NCBI GenBank assembly: GCA_025356015.1
Contig: JANXYO010000133.1
Span: forward strand, 1-38,522
Length of the DNA: 38,522 nt
DNA from: Spirochaetaceae bacterium
GTDB taxonomy: Bacteria > Spirochaetota > Spirochaetia > Treponematales > Rectinemataceae
Direction of reading: 5' to 3'
The notes under the pieces were generated by a model that saw only the letters and a list, made by a program, of their open reading frames with translations, made no database searches and was not told the DNA's origin. The translations under genes and the position numbers were made by a program. Shown piece by piece: positions 17,412-25,368 of this stretch (its first letter is position 1; every line of letters begins with the position of its first letter).

Positions 17412-19589
17412 CTAGCGGCTTTCCGCCGACATTGACTGGGCGATCCTCACGAGGCGCAGGAACTCGCCACGGTAGCCCTCGCTGTCTGGCCCCCTGGCTC
17501 CAGCCGCGAGCTCCTCGACCTGGGAATAGTTCGCCTTCGCTTTGAAGGCCGAGTCCCTGAGGATGAGGCCCCATTCCGCCACGGCGGCGGCGAAGCGGTA
17601 ACTGTCCGAGGTCTTCCCAAGGTCCCTGACCTCCTTCGCCACCGGCCTCTCGATGAGGCTGCTCGTGTCCCCGTCGGGCTTCTTGTAGCGGAACTTGATG
17701 GTCATGAGCTCGCCTTCGCCAGCGGCCTTGGTGATGGTCGACTGCTGGTACTTAAGGTCGCCCCGAGGCGAGGCGGTCGCCGCGGGCACAAGCTCGTAGA
17801 GGGCGGTTACGCTCGCTCCCGCGCCCAGCTCGCCCGCATCCTTCGAATCGTCGGCGAAGTCGCGGGCCGCGAGCATCCGCTTCTCGTAGCCGATGAGGCG
17901 ATACTCGGCCACAGCGAGGGGATTGAACTCGATCTGGATCTTCACGTCCTTCGCGATGGTGAAGAGCGTGCCCGCCATCTGCCTGGCGAGGACCTTCTCC
18001 GCCTCGCCGAGGCTGTCGATGTAGGCGTAGTTGCCGTTCCCGGAATCGGCCAGCTTCTGCATCTTCGAGTCCTTGTAGTTGCCCATGCCGAAGCCAAGCA
18101 CCGTCAGGAAGATCCCGTCCTTCCGCTTCTGCTCGATCATCCTGACGAGCTCTCCGTCCGACGAGGCGCCGACGTTGAAGTCGCCGTCGGTGGCCAGGAC
18201 GACGCGGTTGTTGCCTCCGGCGATGAAGGCGGCCTTCGCGGTCTGGTAGGCGAGGAGGATCCCCTCCCCTCCCGCGGTGGAACCCCCCGACTCGAGGGCG
18301 TCGATGGCCGCGAGGATCTCCTGCTTCCGCGATCCCGGGGTCGGGGCCAGGACAAGGCCAGCAGAGCCGGCGTAGACGACGAGCGATATCCTGTCCTGCT
18401 GCCGCATGCGCCTGGCGAGGAGCTTGAGCGATTCCTTGACGAGGGGAAGCTTGTTCGGCTCCTCCATCGAGCCGGAGACGTCGACGAGGAAGACGAGGTT
18501 GGTCGGCGGGATGTCCTTTTCGGCGATCCGCCTGGCCTGCAGCCCAATCCTCAGGAGGAGGTGCTCAGCGTCCCAGGGGCATTTCGCGAGCTCTGTGTCG
18601 AAGGCGAGGGGATCGCTCCCCTCCGGGCCCTTGTAGTCGTAGCTGAAGTAATTGACCATCTCCTCGATGCGGACGGCATCGGGCGGGGGAAGGCTGCCTC
18701 CATTGAGGAAACGCCTGAGGTTGGCATAGGAGGCCGTATCGACGTCGATGGAGAAGGTCGAAAGCGGCTCCTTGACCGTCTCGCTGAAGGAGTTCTCGAC
18801 GCTATGGCCGTATTCCTCGGTGTTGAAGTTCGGGTTGTTGCGGCTGGCGAGGAGCTCCTTGGCCTGCTTTGCCGCGGCCTGGGCCAGCGGGGAGGGCGCC
18901 GCGCCGGAGGCGGGAGGAGGAGCCAGGGATCGGGCCGGGGACTGCTCCTCTGCCTCGGTCATTGCCTGGTCGGCATCGGCGCGGAGCCTGTCGTAGAGGG
19001 GCCCGGCTGATCCGTCGGAGCTCTTCCGCTTCTCGTCGGCCGCGGCGATCAGGGCCGGAGCCCCGGCCCCGGCCGAAACCGGGGAGGGCGGGAAGACCGC
19101 GGGCCTTCCTCCCAGTTCGGGCCGCGCCACAGCGGGGGCCGAAGCGGGGGCCGAAGCGGGGGCCGAAGCGGGGGCCGAAGCGGGGGCCGAAGCGGGAGCC
19201 GAAGCGGGAGCCGAAGCGGGAGCCGAAGCGGGAGCCGAGGGCGGGAGGCTTCGAGCGAGTTCGCGCATCGCGGGGAGGGAAGGCTCGCCCGTCCTGAGTG
19301 CGATGAAGGCCACGAAGGCGAGGCAGGCGGCGGCAGCCGCGCCCGAGGCGATGATGAGGCCCAGGCGGGAGAAGCGCGGGACCGGCTTGGCCTGGAGGGG
19401 GATACGGCTGGCGGAAAATTCCGCGATCAGCCTCTGTTTGAGCCCTTCCTCGAAACCCGGGTCCATGCGGGCCTCGGGCTTCGCTTCCAAAAGTTTCCGG
19501 ATCGCATGGCGCAAAACGTCCTCCTGAGCCCGCAGGGCGGGATCGATCCTGTACAGCTCCCTCAGAATCCTGTTCTCGTTCGCACGCAT
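17412..19589 (-). CDS. Membrane-anchored von Willebrand factor A protein (YfbK-like)
   Basis: The 725-residue product starts at ATG 19589, preceded by AAGGGAGAA. Residues 1-74 are charged and probably cytoplasmic. Residues 75-98 form a membrane helix. Residues about 117-155 are a Pro-Ala-Ser repeat linker. The extracytoplasmic part holds the YfbK-type N-terminal vWA-associated region (FSIDVDTASYANLRRFLNGG), a vWA domain with an intact MIDAS motif D370-V-S372-G-S374 (FLVDVSGSM), and a conserved C-terminal region (SDSYRFAAAVAEWGLILRDS). vWA domains bind partners through a divalent metal. The gene lies 14 bp after an ECF sigma factor gene on the same strand, so the cytoplasmic N-terminus may act as anti-sigma-like tether or sensor; this is inference from position and topology. 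Confidence 0.87.
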   Translation of the reverse strand: MRANENRILRELYRIDPALRAQEDVLRHAIRKLLEAKPEARMDPGFEEGLKQRLIAEFSASRIPLQAKPVPRFSRLGLIIASGAAAAACLAFVAFIALRTGEPSLPAMRELARSLPPSAPASAPASAPASAPASAPASAPASAPASAPASAPAVARPELGGRPAVFPPSPVSAGAGAPALIAAADEKRKSSDGSAGPLYDRLRADADQAMTEAEEQSPARSLAPPPASGAAPSPLAQAAAKQAKELLASRNNPNFNTEEYGHSVENSFSETVKEPLSTFSIDVDTASYANLRRFLNGGSLPPPDAVRIEEMVNYFSYDYKGPEGSDPLAFDTELAKCPWDAEHLLLRIGLQARRIAEKDIPPTNLVFLVDVSGSMEEPNKLPLVKESLKLLARRMRQQDRISLVVYAGSAGLVLAPTPGSRKQEILAAIDALESGGSTAGGEGILLAYQTAKAAFIAGGNNRVVLATDGDFNVGASSDGELVRMIEQKRKDGIFLTVLGFGMGNYKDSKMQKLADSGNGNYAYIDSLGEAEKVLARQMAGTLFTIAKDVKIQIEFNPLAVAEYRLIGYEKRMLAARDFADDSKDAGELGAGASVTALYELVPAATASPRGDLKYQQSTITKAAGEGELMTIKFRYKKPDGDTSSLIERPVAKEVRDLGKTSDSYRFAAAVAEWGLILRDSAFKAKANYSQVEELAAGARGPDSEGYRGEFLRLVRIAQSMSAESR
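19141..19236. repeat. Eight tandem 12-bp repeats encoding a Pro-Ala-Ser linker
   Basis: Eight copies of GAAGCGGGRGCC run from 19141 to 19236; the first four have G and the last four A at the variable position. Read on the minus strand they encode repeated Ala-Pro-Ala-Ser in the linker between the membrane helix and the vWA domain. A degenerate unit precedes the array. Slippage could change linker length without a frameshift. Confidence 0.92.
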
Positions 19590-19603
19590 GGCTGTTCTCC
19601 CTT

Positions 19604-20182
19604 TTACGCGGCTGGCGGTTTCATCATGAGGAAGGCGATGAAGAGGGAGAGGGGCATGGCCTCGCGAAGGCTGGAGAGCGCCCGCGAGAAGCACATCTTG
19701 CAGGCGCCCTCTGTCTTGCCGCTGATCCTCGCTATCTCGGCATAGGGCAGATCGTCCCAGACGCGGAGCAGGAGGATCTCGCGTTGCTCGCTCCCGAGGG
19801 CGGCGACGAAGGACTTGACCGTCTCCCAGAGCTCGCGGTTCTCGGCGTCGAGGGCGACGTCGTCGCAGCCGGGGAGGTCCCAGACATCGCTCACCACCGA
19901 CTCGAGCGAGACCGTCTGGTCGCGCCGCCTGAAATGATCGGCGAGGGCGTTGCGCGCTATCGCGTAGATCCAGCCCGAGAAGCCGCCCAGCTCCGGCCGG
20001 AAACCGTCAAGCTTCTCGAGGGCCTTCATGAACACGGTCGCCGTCAGGTCCTCGGCCGTCTCGCGGCTGCAGCTGCGGTAGTAGAGATAGGCGTAGATCC
20101 GTTTCGCGTACAGTTCGTAGATCCTCGCGAACGCCTCGCGGTCGCCCTTCTGACTCCGCCTCGCCAGAGCTTCTGCATCCAT
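19604..20182 (-). CDS. ECF-type RNA polymerase sigma factor
   Basis: A 192-residue sigma-70 family group 4 factor. Region 2 is seen as FARIYELYAKRIYAYLYYRS, then AEDLTATVFMKALEKLDGF and FSGWIYAIARNALADHFRRR. Region 4 is LGSEQREILLLRVWDDLPYA followed by EIARISGKTEGACKMCFSRA. The start ATG at 20182 has AAAGGGAGAAC eight bases upstream; longer in-frame readings up to 20491 run through the ywbE region and are not credible. The next gene, 14 bp downstream, encodes the membrane vWA protein, and both carry the same style of ribosome binding site, so they form an operon. ECF factors are normally held inactive by a membrane partner and released on an envelope signal. No recognisable classical anti-sigma gene is adjacent, which puts the vWA protein in that role by default. 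Confidence 0.92.
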   Translation of the reverse strand: MDAEALARRSQKGDREAFARIYELYAKRIYAYLYYRSCSRETAEDLTATVFMKALEKLDGFRPELGGFSGWIYAIARNALADHFRRRDQTVSLESVVSDVWDLPGCDDVALDAENRELWETVKSFVAALGSEQREILLLRVWDDLPYAEIARISGKTEGACKMCFSRALSSLREAMPLSLFIAFLMMKPPAA

Positions 20183-20247
20183 TCCCTTTGTTCTCCCTTT
20201 TCCCTTCCGCCTAGTACTACGTGCGCCAGAGGGAGAAAGTAACGCGG

Positions 20248-20442
20248 CTATTCCAGTATTTCCTGCACCCTCCCCACCTCTCCTGATTCCAGCCTCACCT
20301 TGATACCGTGGGGGTGGGTCCGGGAATTGGTGAGGATGTCCCGCACGATGCCAAGGGTTCTCCTGCCGCTTCGCTGGTCCTCCTTGAGGACGATCGAGAC
20401 CTTGATTCCAGGCTTTATCGAGCTCCTGCTGGTTCCATCCAT
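20248..20442 (-). CDS. ywbE: YwbE family protein
   Basis: The 64-residue protein matches the YwbE family (DUF2196) in size and motifs: KPGIKVSIVLKEDQRSGRRT, GIVRDILTNSRTHPHGIKV and RLESGEVGRVQEIL. The family is widespread and has no established biochemical role; its beta-rich KOW-like look suggests nucleic-acid binding, but that is a guess. ATG 20442 is chosen because GGAGG lies eight bases upstream; an in-frame start at 20484 lacks a site and adds a charged tail not typical of the family. It lies 65 bp upstream of the sigma factor gene on the same strand and may be the first gene of that operon. Confidence 0.88.
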   Translation of the reverse strand: MDGTSRSSIKPGIKVSIVLKEDQRSGRRTLGIVRDILTNSRTHPHGIKVRLESGEVGRVQEILE

Positions 20443-20530
20443 TTGTCGACCTCCGTCTGATTTTCGCGCGGAAGGCCCCTCCATGAGCCATTCCCGGGTG
20501 AGCTTGAGCTTATTCCGTCAGGCAATCGCG

Positions 20531-20558
20531 TTGACTGCCAGCGCCGAGCCGCCAGAAT
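20531..20558 (+). promoter_or_regulatory. Candidate promoter of the BspA/InlB lipoprotein
   Basis: TTGACT (20531-20536) and CAGAAT (20553-20558) are 16 bp apart, about 40 bp before the start codon at 20600. Position is right and matches are moderate. Confidence 0.4.
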
Positions 20559-20599
20559 GGCGCTTGGGAAATCCATACACAAGAAGGCAGGAGAGACAC

Positions 20600-22606
20600 A
20601 TGACAAGAAGGTCCCGCATCGCGAAATCGCTCCTTCCCTGGCTTGCCATCATCTCCCTCCTGGGCTTCGGGGCCTGCTCCTCACCGACCTCCCCCGAGCC
20701 GGGCCCGACATCCTTCACAGTGAGCTTTGACAGTCAATCGGCCAGCGTTGAGGCAAGTCCCTCGAAGATGACGGTCAGCTCTCCAGGCGCGGCTGTTGGC
20801 AGCCTGCCGAGCCCTCCAAGCCTTGCAGGTCATTCCTTCGCCGGTTGGTGGACCGAGAAGAACGGCGGAGGAACGGCCTTCAGCTCGAGCACGGTGGTGA
20901 GCCACGACATCACAGTATATGCGTACTGGGTCACGGTCCATGCGGTCAGCTTTGACGGCCAGGCCGCGACCACCGAGGCGGACCCGCCCATCGTGCCAGT
21001 CAATCCTCCGGCGACGACAGTCGCCAGCATGCCAAAAGAGCCAGCCAGGACCGGCTACAGCTTCGGAGGCTGGTGGACTGGGACCGGCGGCAGTGGCAGC
21101 CAATTCACCTCGGCCACGACCGTGGATTCAAGCCTCGTCGTCTACGCCAAATGGATCCCAGACATCTACACGGTGATCTTTGACAGCCAAAGCCCCACGA
21201 CGCCGGCCAGCCCGAGCAGCGTGACGGTGACCGTGCCAGCCACGACCCTCGCCGCCCTGCCAAGCGCCCCAACAAAGAACGGCTTCAGCTTTGGCGGCTG
21301 GTGGACAGCGCCGAACGCGGGGGGAACATCGTTCAACGCGAGCACGCCGGTTGGCGCGAGTCTCACCGTATATGCCAGCTGGAACCCCGCCTATTCGGTC
21401 ACCTACTACGCGAATGGGGCTTCTGGATCGGTCCCTGTCGATTCCACCTTGTACGCCCAGGGACAGACCGTCCATGCGAGCGCCAACACCGGCCTGAGCT
21501 ACGGCGGGTACACCTTCGCGGGCTGGATGACCCAGACGGCCGGGACGGGGAGCAGCTACGCGGCGAACGCGAGCTTCGCCATTGGCAATGCCAATGTGGG
21601 CCTCTATGCAATATGGGTCCCCACGACGGTGACCTTCACCGCCTCGGGAAGCTCAATCACCCTGACAAAGGCCACACCCCTGCCCTCCGGCAGCTTTACC
21701 GTGCCCACAGGCATAACGGCCCTGGCTTCGGACTCCTTCTACGGGGCCACGGCCATGACAGGGCTGACCATCCCCGCAAGCGTCCGCTCGATCGCCACGG
21801 CAGCGTTCGGCTACTGCCCCGCCCTGACCAGCATCAGCGTCAACGCCTCGAATCCGAGTTTCTCATCGGCGAGCTCGGCGCTTCTGGACAAGACGGGGGC
21901 CACGCTGCTGGCCGTGCCCGCGGGCCTGTCGAGCTTCACCATACCCGCGAGCGTGAGGACCATTGCCGGCAATGCCTTCGACGAGGCCAACTGCAGCGGC
22001 GGGCTCACGAGCATCACCATCCCCGCGACAGTGACGACGATCGGCAACAGCGCCTTCTACTACTGCGGGAACCTGACGAGCGTGTACATCCCCGCGAGCG
22101 TCACCAGCATCGGGCTCAGCCCATTCAGCAACGCGACAAAGCTGACCGCGCTCACCGTCTCGGCATCCAACCCCAACTACAAGGCGGTGGGCAACGTCCT
22201 CTTTAGCGCAGACGGGAAAACCCTGATCCAGTGCCCCAGCGGCCTTACCGGAAGCTACGCGATCCCGGCGGGAGTCACCTCCATCCAATCCGCCTTCACC
22301 GGCTCCAAGCTGACGAGCGTGAGCTTCCCGGCCAGCCTCGCTGAAGCGAGCTCGTGTGCCTTCTGGGGCGCCGAGCTCACTACGGTGATCATACCCTCCA
22401 CAATCACGGTCATACAGGCCTACGCCTTCTATGGATGCAGCAACCTGGCGAGCGTCACGATGCAGGCGGTCTCGCCGCCGAGCCTGGGCACAAACGCCTT
22501 CCAGTACTGCAGCGCAAGCCTGAGCTTCCATGTCCCCAGCGCGGCGGCCGTCACAAGCTACAAGGCGAGCAGCAGCTGGAGCGGCTTCACCATCGTGACT
22601 CCCTAG
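20600..22606 (+). CDS. Surface lipoprotein with InlB B-repeats and BspA-type leucine-rich repeats
   Basis: ATG 20600 follows an AGGAG site and starts a lipoprotein signal (MTRRSRIAKSLLPWLAIISL, then LGFGAC). The 668-residue product has three clear Listeria-Bacteroides (InlB B-type) repeats at about residues 40-255, each with a VSFD or VIFD strand, a GYSFGGWWT-like turn and a VYAKW-like end. A fourth, divergent one follows (GGYTFAGWMTQT). From about residue 325 come BspA-type leucine-rich repeats (LTIPASVRSIATAAFGYCPA, SITIPATVTTIGNSAFYYCG and others). Both repeat types are typical of cell-surface adhesins in Listeria, Treponema and Bacteroidetes. The protein is probably outer-membrane anchored and involved in attachment, but no partner is known. 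A strong terminator follows. Confidence 0.92.
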   Translation: MTRRSRIAKSLLPWLAIISLLGFGACSSPTSPEPGPTSFTVSFDSQSASVEASPSKMTVSSPGAAVGSLPSPPSLAGHSFAGWWTEKNGGGTAFSSSTVVSHDITVYAYWVTVHAVSFDGQAATTEADPPIVPVNPPATTVASMPKEPARTGYSFGGWWTGTGGSGSQFTSATTVDSSLVVYAKWIPDIYTVIFDSQSPTTPASPSSVTVTVPATTLAALPSAPTKNGFSFGGWWTAPNAGGTSFNASTPVGASLTVYASWNPAYSVTYYANGASGSVPVDSTLYAQGQTVHASANTGLSYGGYTFAGWMTQTAGTGSSYAANASFAIGNANVGLYAIWVPTTVTFTASGSSITLTKATPLPSGSFTVPTGITALASDSFYGATAMTGLTIPASVRSIATAAFGYCPALTSISVNASNPSFSSASSALLDKTGATLLAVPAGLSSFTIPASVRTIAGNAFDEANCSGGLTSITIPATVTTIGNSAFYYCGNLTSVYIPASVTSIGLSPFSNATKLTALTVSASNPNYKAVGNVLFSADGKTLIQCPSGLTGSYAIPAGVTSIQSAFTGSKLTSVSFPASLAEASSCAFWGAELTTVIIPSTITVIQAYAFYGCSNLASVTMQAVSPPSLGTNAFQYCSASLSFHVPSAAAVTSYKASSSWSGFTIVTP

Positions 22607-22626
22607 GGCGGTCTGCATCCCCTGGC

Positions 22627-22664
22627 AAAGGGGCCATCCGGAAGCTCTTCCGGATGGCCCTTTT
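22627..22664 (+). terminator. Intrinsic terminator after the BspA/InlB lipoprotein
   Basis: A 13-14 bp stem, GGGCCATCCGGAAG (22631-22644) with CTTCCGGATGGCCC (22647-22660), is followed by TTTTC. The AAAG before and TTTT after can extend the stem. Confidence 0.9.
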
Positions 22665-22793
22665 CTATTGGGGCCGCCAGCTAAAGGACAAGTTAGGTGT
22701 ATAGTCCAAGGCCCGGGAAAACTTGCCTGGACCTCGTGGACGACAGTAATTTTTCATCCAGTTGTGAAAAACCAGGGCGGGAGGGCTAGGGAA

Positions 22794-24206
22794 ATGAAGA
22801 TTAGATCGGGCGGTCTCTTCACCACGATCGCATGCGTGGCCATCCTGACGATGGGCGCGGCGCAGTCCCTCGGAGCCGCCCCCGCCGCGGGCGCCAAGGA
22901 AATCACCTCCTTCTCGATCGCCGGAGCTGCCGGAGTTATCAATGGGCAGGCGATCACCGTCGACCTGACGGCCCTGCCCCTGTTCTCAAATCTCACAAAC
23001 CTCGTCGCGTCCTTCAAGACCAGCGGAAAGACGGTTCTGGTCGGGACAAAGGTCCAGGAGAGCGGGAAGACGGCCAACGACTACACCAAGCCAGTCTCCT
23101 ACACCGTAACCGCGGCCGACGGCTCGAAGGCCTCCTATGTCGTCAGGGCCCTGGCCGCGAGGGTAGCCGCCATTTCGGGCTACAGCGACACCCTCATCGT
23201 GGGAAGCGACGGGAGCCTCTGGGCCACGGGGCGCAACGGCGACGGGCAGCTGGGCCTCGGCAACACCAATACGATCTCCTCGCCGACCCTTGTCCTTGGC
23301 GGCGGTGTCGCATCGGTCTCGGCGGGCTACTATCACAGCCTCATCCGCAAGACCGACGGCAGCCTTTGGGCGATGGGCTACAACAAGCTTGGCCAGCTCG
23401 GCAACGGGAGCACAGCCGGGGTCTCGGCTCCGGTCCAGGTCCTCCCCGATGGGGTGGCTTCGGTCGCCGCCGGGGTCAATTTCAGCCTGATCGTGAAGAC
23501 GGATGGCAGCCTCTGGGCCACGGGCTCGAATGCCTCGGGCCAGCTCGGCACGGGGAACAGGAACAATGTGTCCAGTCCCGTGAAGGTCATTGATGGCGGC
23601 GTGGCCTTGGCGGCCGGAGGCGAGGACCACAGCCTGATCGTCAAGAGCGATGGCAGCCTCTGGGCGGCGGGAGCCAACACCCACGGCCAGCTGGGTACCG
23701 GCAACACTACGGCCGTCAGCAGCCCCGTCCAGGTCGTCGCGAGCGGTGTGGTCTATGCCTCAGCGGGGCGGAGCCACAGCCTCTTCATCAAGGCCGATGG
23801 CAGCCTCTGGGGGATGGGCTACAACAACTTCGGCCAGCTGGGCACGGGAACGACAGCCGACGCCTTGAGTCCGGTCCAGCTCATAAAGGACCAGGTGCTC
23901 TCTGCCGCGGCTGGCGGCGACCACAGTCTCGTGCTCAAGACCGATGGCAGCCTCTGGGCCATGGGCTACAACAAGAACGGGCAGATCGGCAACGGGCAGC
24001 TGGAGAGTGTCCTTGGCCCCATCATGATCCTGCCGAGCGGGGTCACGGCGATCTCCGCGGGTCTGGCCCACTCGGCCATCCTCAAGGCCGATCACAGTCT
24101 CTGGTCGACGGGCTACAACAACAACGGAGAGCTCGGGAACGGAAGCACGACGGGGGTATCAAGGCTCGTCCGGATCAGGCGTCCGAGCCTGGCAAAGGAC
24201 GACTAG
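22794..24206 (+). CDS. Exported RCC1-repeat beta-propeller protein with DUF5018-like N-terminus
   Basis: ATG 22794 opens a 470-residue exported protein with a signal peptide (about residues 1-30, GAAQSLGAAPAAGA). Residues about 33-115 resemble the DUF5018-type beta domain seen in front of surface propellers (ITSFSIAGAAGVINGQAITV, VSYTVTAADGSKASYVV). Seven RCC1-type repeats follow, each about 48 residues, with a DGSLWATG or DGSLWAMG core and a GQLGTGN turn; seven copies would close one propeller. In eukaryotes RCC1 folds are exchange factors, but bacterial exported versions are usually binding scaffolds. A purine-rich GGGAGGGCTAGGG stretch upstream supplies the ribosome binding site. The gene follows the BspA/InlB lipoprotein but is separated by its terminator, so it is a separate unit. 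Confidence 0.9.
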   Translation: MKIRSGGLFTTIACVAILTMGAAQSLGAAPAAGAKEITSFSIAGAAGVINGQAITVDLTALPLFSNLTNLVASFKTSGKTVLVGTKVQESGKTANDYTKPVSYTVTAADGSKASYVVRALAARVAAISGYSDTLIVGSDGSLWATGRNGDGQLGLGNTNTISSPTLVLGGGVASVSAGYYHSLIRKTDGSLWAMGYNKLGQLGNGSTAGVSAPVQVLPDGVASVAAGVNFSLIVKTDGSLWATGSNASGQLGTGNRNNVSSPVKVIDGGVALAAGGEDHSLIVKSDGSLWAAGANTHGQLGTGNTTAVSSPVQVVASGVVYASAGRSHSLFIKADGSLWGMGYNNFGQLGTGTTADALSPVQLIKDQVLSAAAGGDHSLVLKTDGSLWAMGYNKNGQIGNGQLESVLGPIMILPSGVTAISAGLAHSAILKADHSLWSTGYNNNGELGNGSTTGVSRLVRIRRPSLAKDD

Positions 24207-24447
24207 TGGAGGACTGGCAGACCTCCGTCCCCGTCTCCGCTCCCCACAGCGGCTTTCCTCGTCGAGAAATAGACCTTTTGCGACAATCTTGCTCAAGCCA
24301 TACTCCGAAGATGGATCGGCCCTCGCCCAAGGCGTCTTTTGCCCTCGAGTCAAAAACCGGCGACTCCTCGCACCACGAGTTGTACCATTCCGAGGAAGCT
24401 GAGCTGCTGATGCCAATGCCCTCTGTCTTTGAAGAGGGGTAAATCGG

Positions 24448-25307
24448 ATGATAAATATCCGCTCGGGCAGCGATATCTCCGTCATCAAGCACGGGATGAT
24501 GAAGGACAGGCTCGTGGTCGGGACCTCGTTCCCCTCGAGGCTCAAGATCAGCTACGCCCTCGATATTCCGGACTCCAGGCTCTAGGTCGACGGCTCAAGG
24601 GACAGGCGCAAGGTGGGAACCGGGGAATTCTGGCTCATTTCTCCATCCGGCATTCCCCAGTTCGAGTACTTTGCCCAGAAGCCAACCCACATCGTCCTTT
24701 TGTCGATCGATCCCGATCTGGTCGCCGAGACGCTTGGGACCGACAAGGGCGGCCCGGATGCCAATATCGCCGGCTTGATCCGAGAGACCGGGGGCGAGCC
24801 CTCCCTCTCCGTTTTCCACAATCGATTCGGGGATTTCCCGCATCCTTGGCCAGATCGAAGCCTGCCCCTACCGTGGCACGGTTGGCCGTCTGTTCATGGA
24901 GGGGGCGGCCCTCATGCTCACTGCCCTCTCTCTGGGGCGTCTTGCCGCTGTCCAATCGCCTGCCACGGGAGGGCCTTCACAAAGGGAGAAGAGGCGCATG
25001 ATATGCGCCCGCGAGATCCTGGACGCGAGGTGGAGGGATGCTCCTTCGCTTGAGGAACTGGCGAGGGAACTGGGGATCAGCCTGTCCAAGCTCAAGCGGG
25101 GACTTCCTGCTCATCCATGCGATCAATGTCTACGAGTATATCGTGAACAAGAGGATGGAAGAGGCCAGACGGCTCCTCTCTGAGGAGGAACTCAGCGTCA
25201 AGGAAGCCGCCTACTTCGTCGGCTATAGGAGCCAGAGCCATTTCGCCCAGGCCTTCAAGCGCCACTTTGGCTCGAACCCGAGCGGGAGGAAGGAACCGGA
25301 AGCCTAG
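24448..25307 (+). pseudogene. AraC-family regulator, broken by a stop and frameshifts
   Basis: Starting at ATG 24448, the frame reads MINIRSGSDISVIKHGMMKD... with an in-frame TAG at 24583-24585. The same frame then continues (GTGEFWLISPSGIPQFEYFA) to about 24840. The continuation is in the next frame from about 24840 (GQIEACPYRGTVGRLFMEGA, then the first helix-turn-helix SLEELARELGISLSKLKRG). After a second frameshift near 25100 the third frame has FLLIHAINVYEYIVNKRMEE and the second helix-turn-helix (VKEAAYFVGYRSQSHFAQAF), ending FKRHFGSNPSGRKEPEA. Together this is a nearly complete PchR-like AraC regulator of about 285 residues, inactivated by one nonsense codon and two frameshifts. The interval 24207-24447 before it shows no recognisable gene. 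Confidence 0.85.
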
Positions 25308-25330
25308 GGAGTCTTGGGGTCTGCCAGGGG

Positions 25331-25368
25331 TATTGCAAAATATTATTTGCAAAGGTATCTTTGCAATA
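25331..25368. promoter_or_regulatory. Three TTTGCAA operator half-sites over the ArsR-type promoter and start codon
   Basis: TATTGCAAA (25331-25339), TTTGCAA (25346-25352) and TTTGCAATA (25360-25368) lie together. The first two form TTGCAAA-N6-TTTGCAA; the first and third form a 9-bp inverted repeat. The last site ends on the A of the start codon. A possible promoter overlaps it (TTGCAA 25333-25338 and TATCTT 25356-25361, 17 bp apart). This is the expected layout for autorepression by the encoded winged-helix protein. Confidence 0.7.

Noticed and set aside
20183-20491. N-terminal extension of the ECF sigma factor
   Set aside because: The in-frame codons cover ywbE in another frame and lack homology. 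ATG 20182 has its own ribosome binding site.
24207-24447. Minus- or plus-strand gene between the RCC1 and AraC loci
   Set aside because: Frames of 78-128 codons exist, but their sequence is Arg/Ser/Pro-rich, without motifs or a start site.
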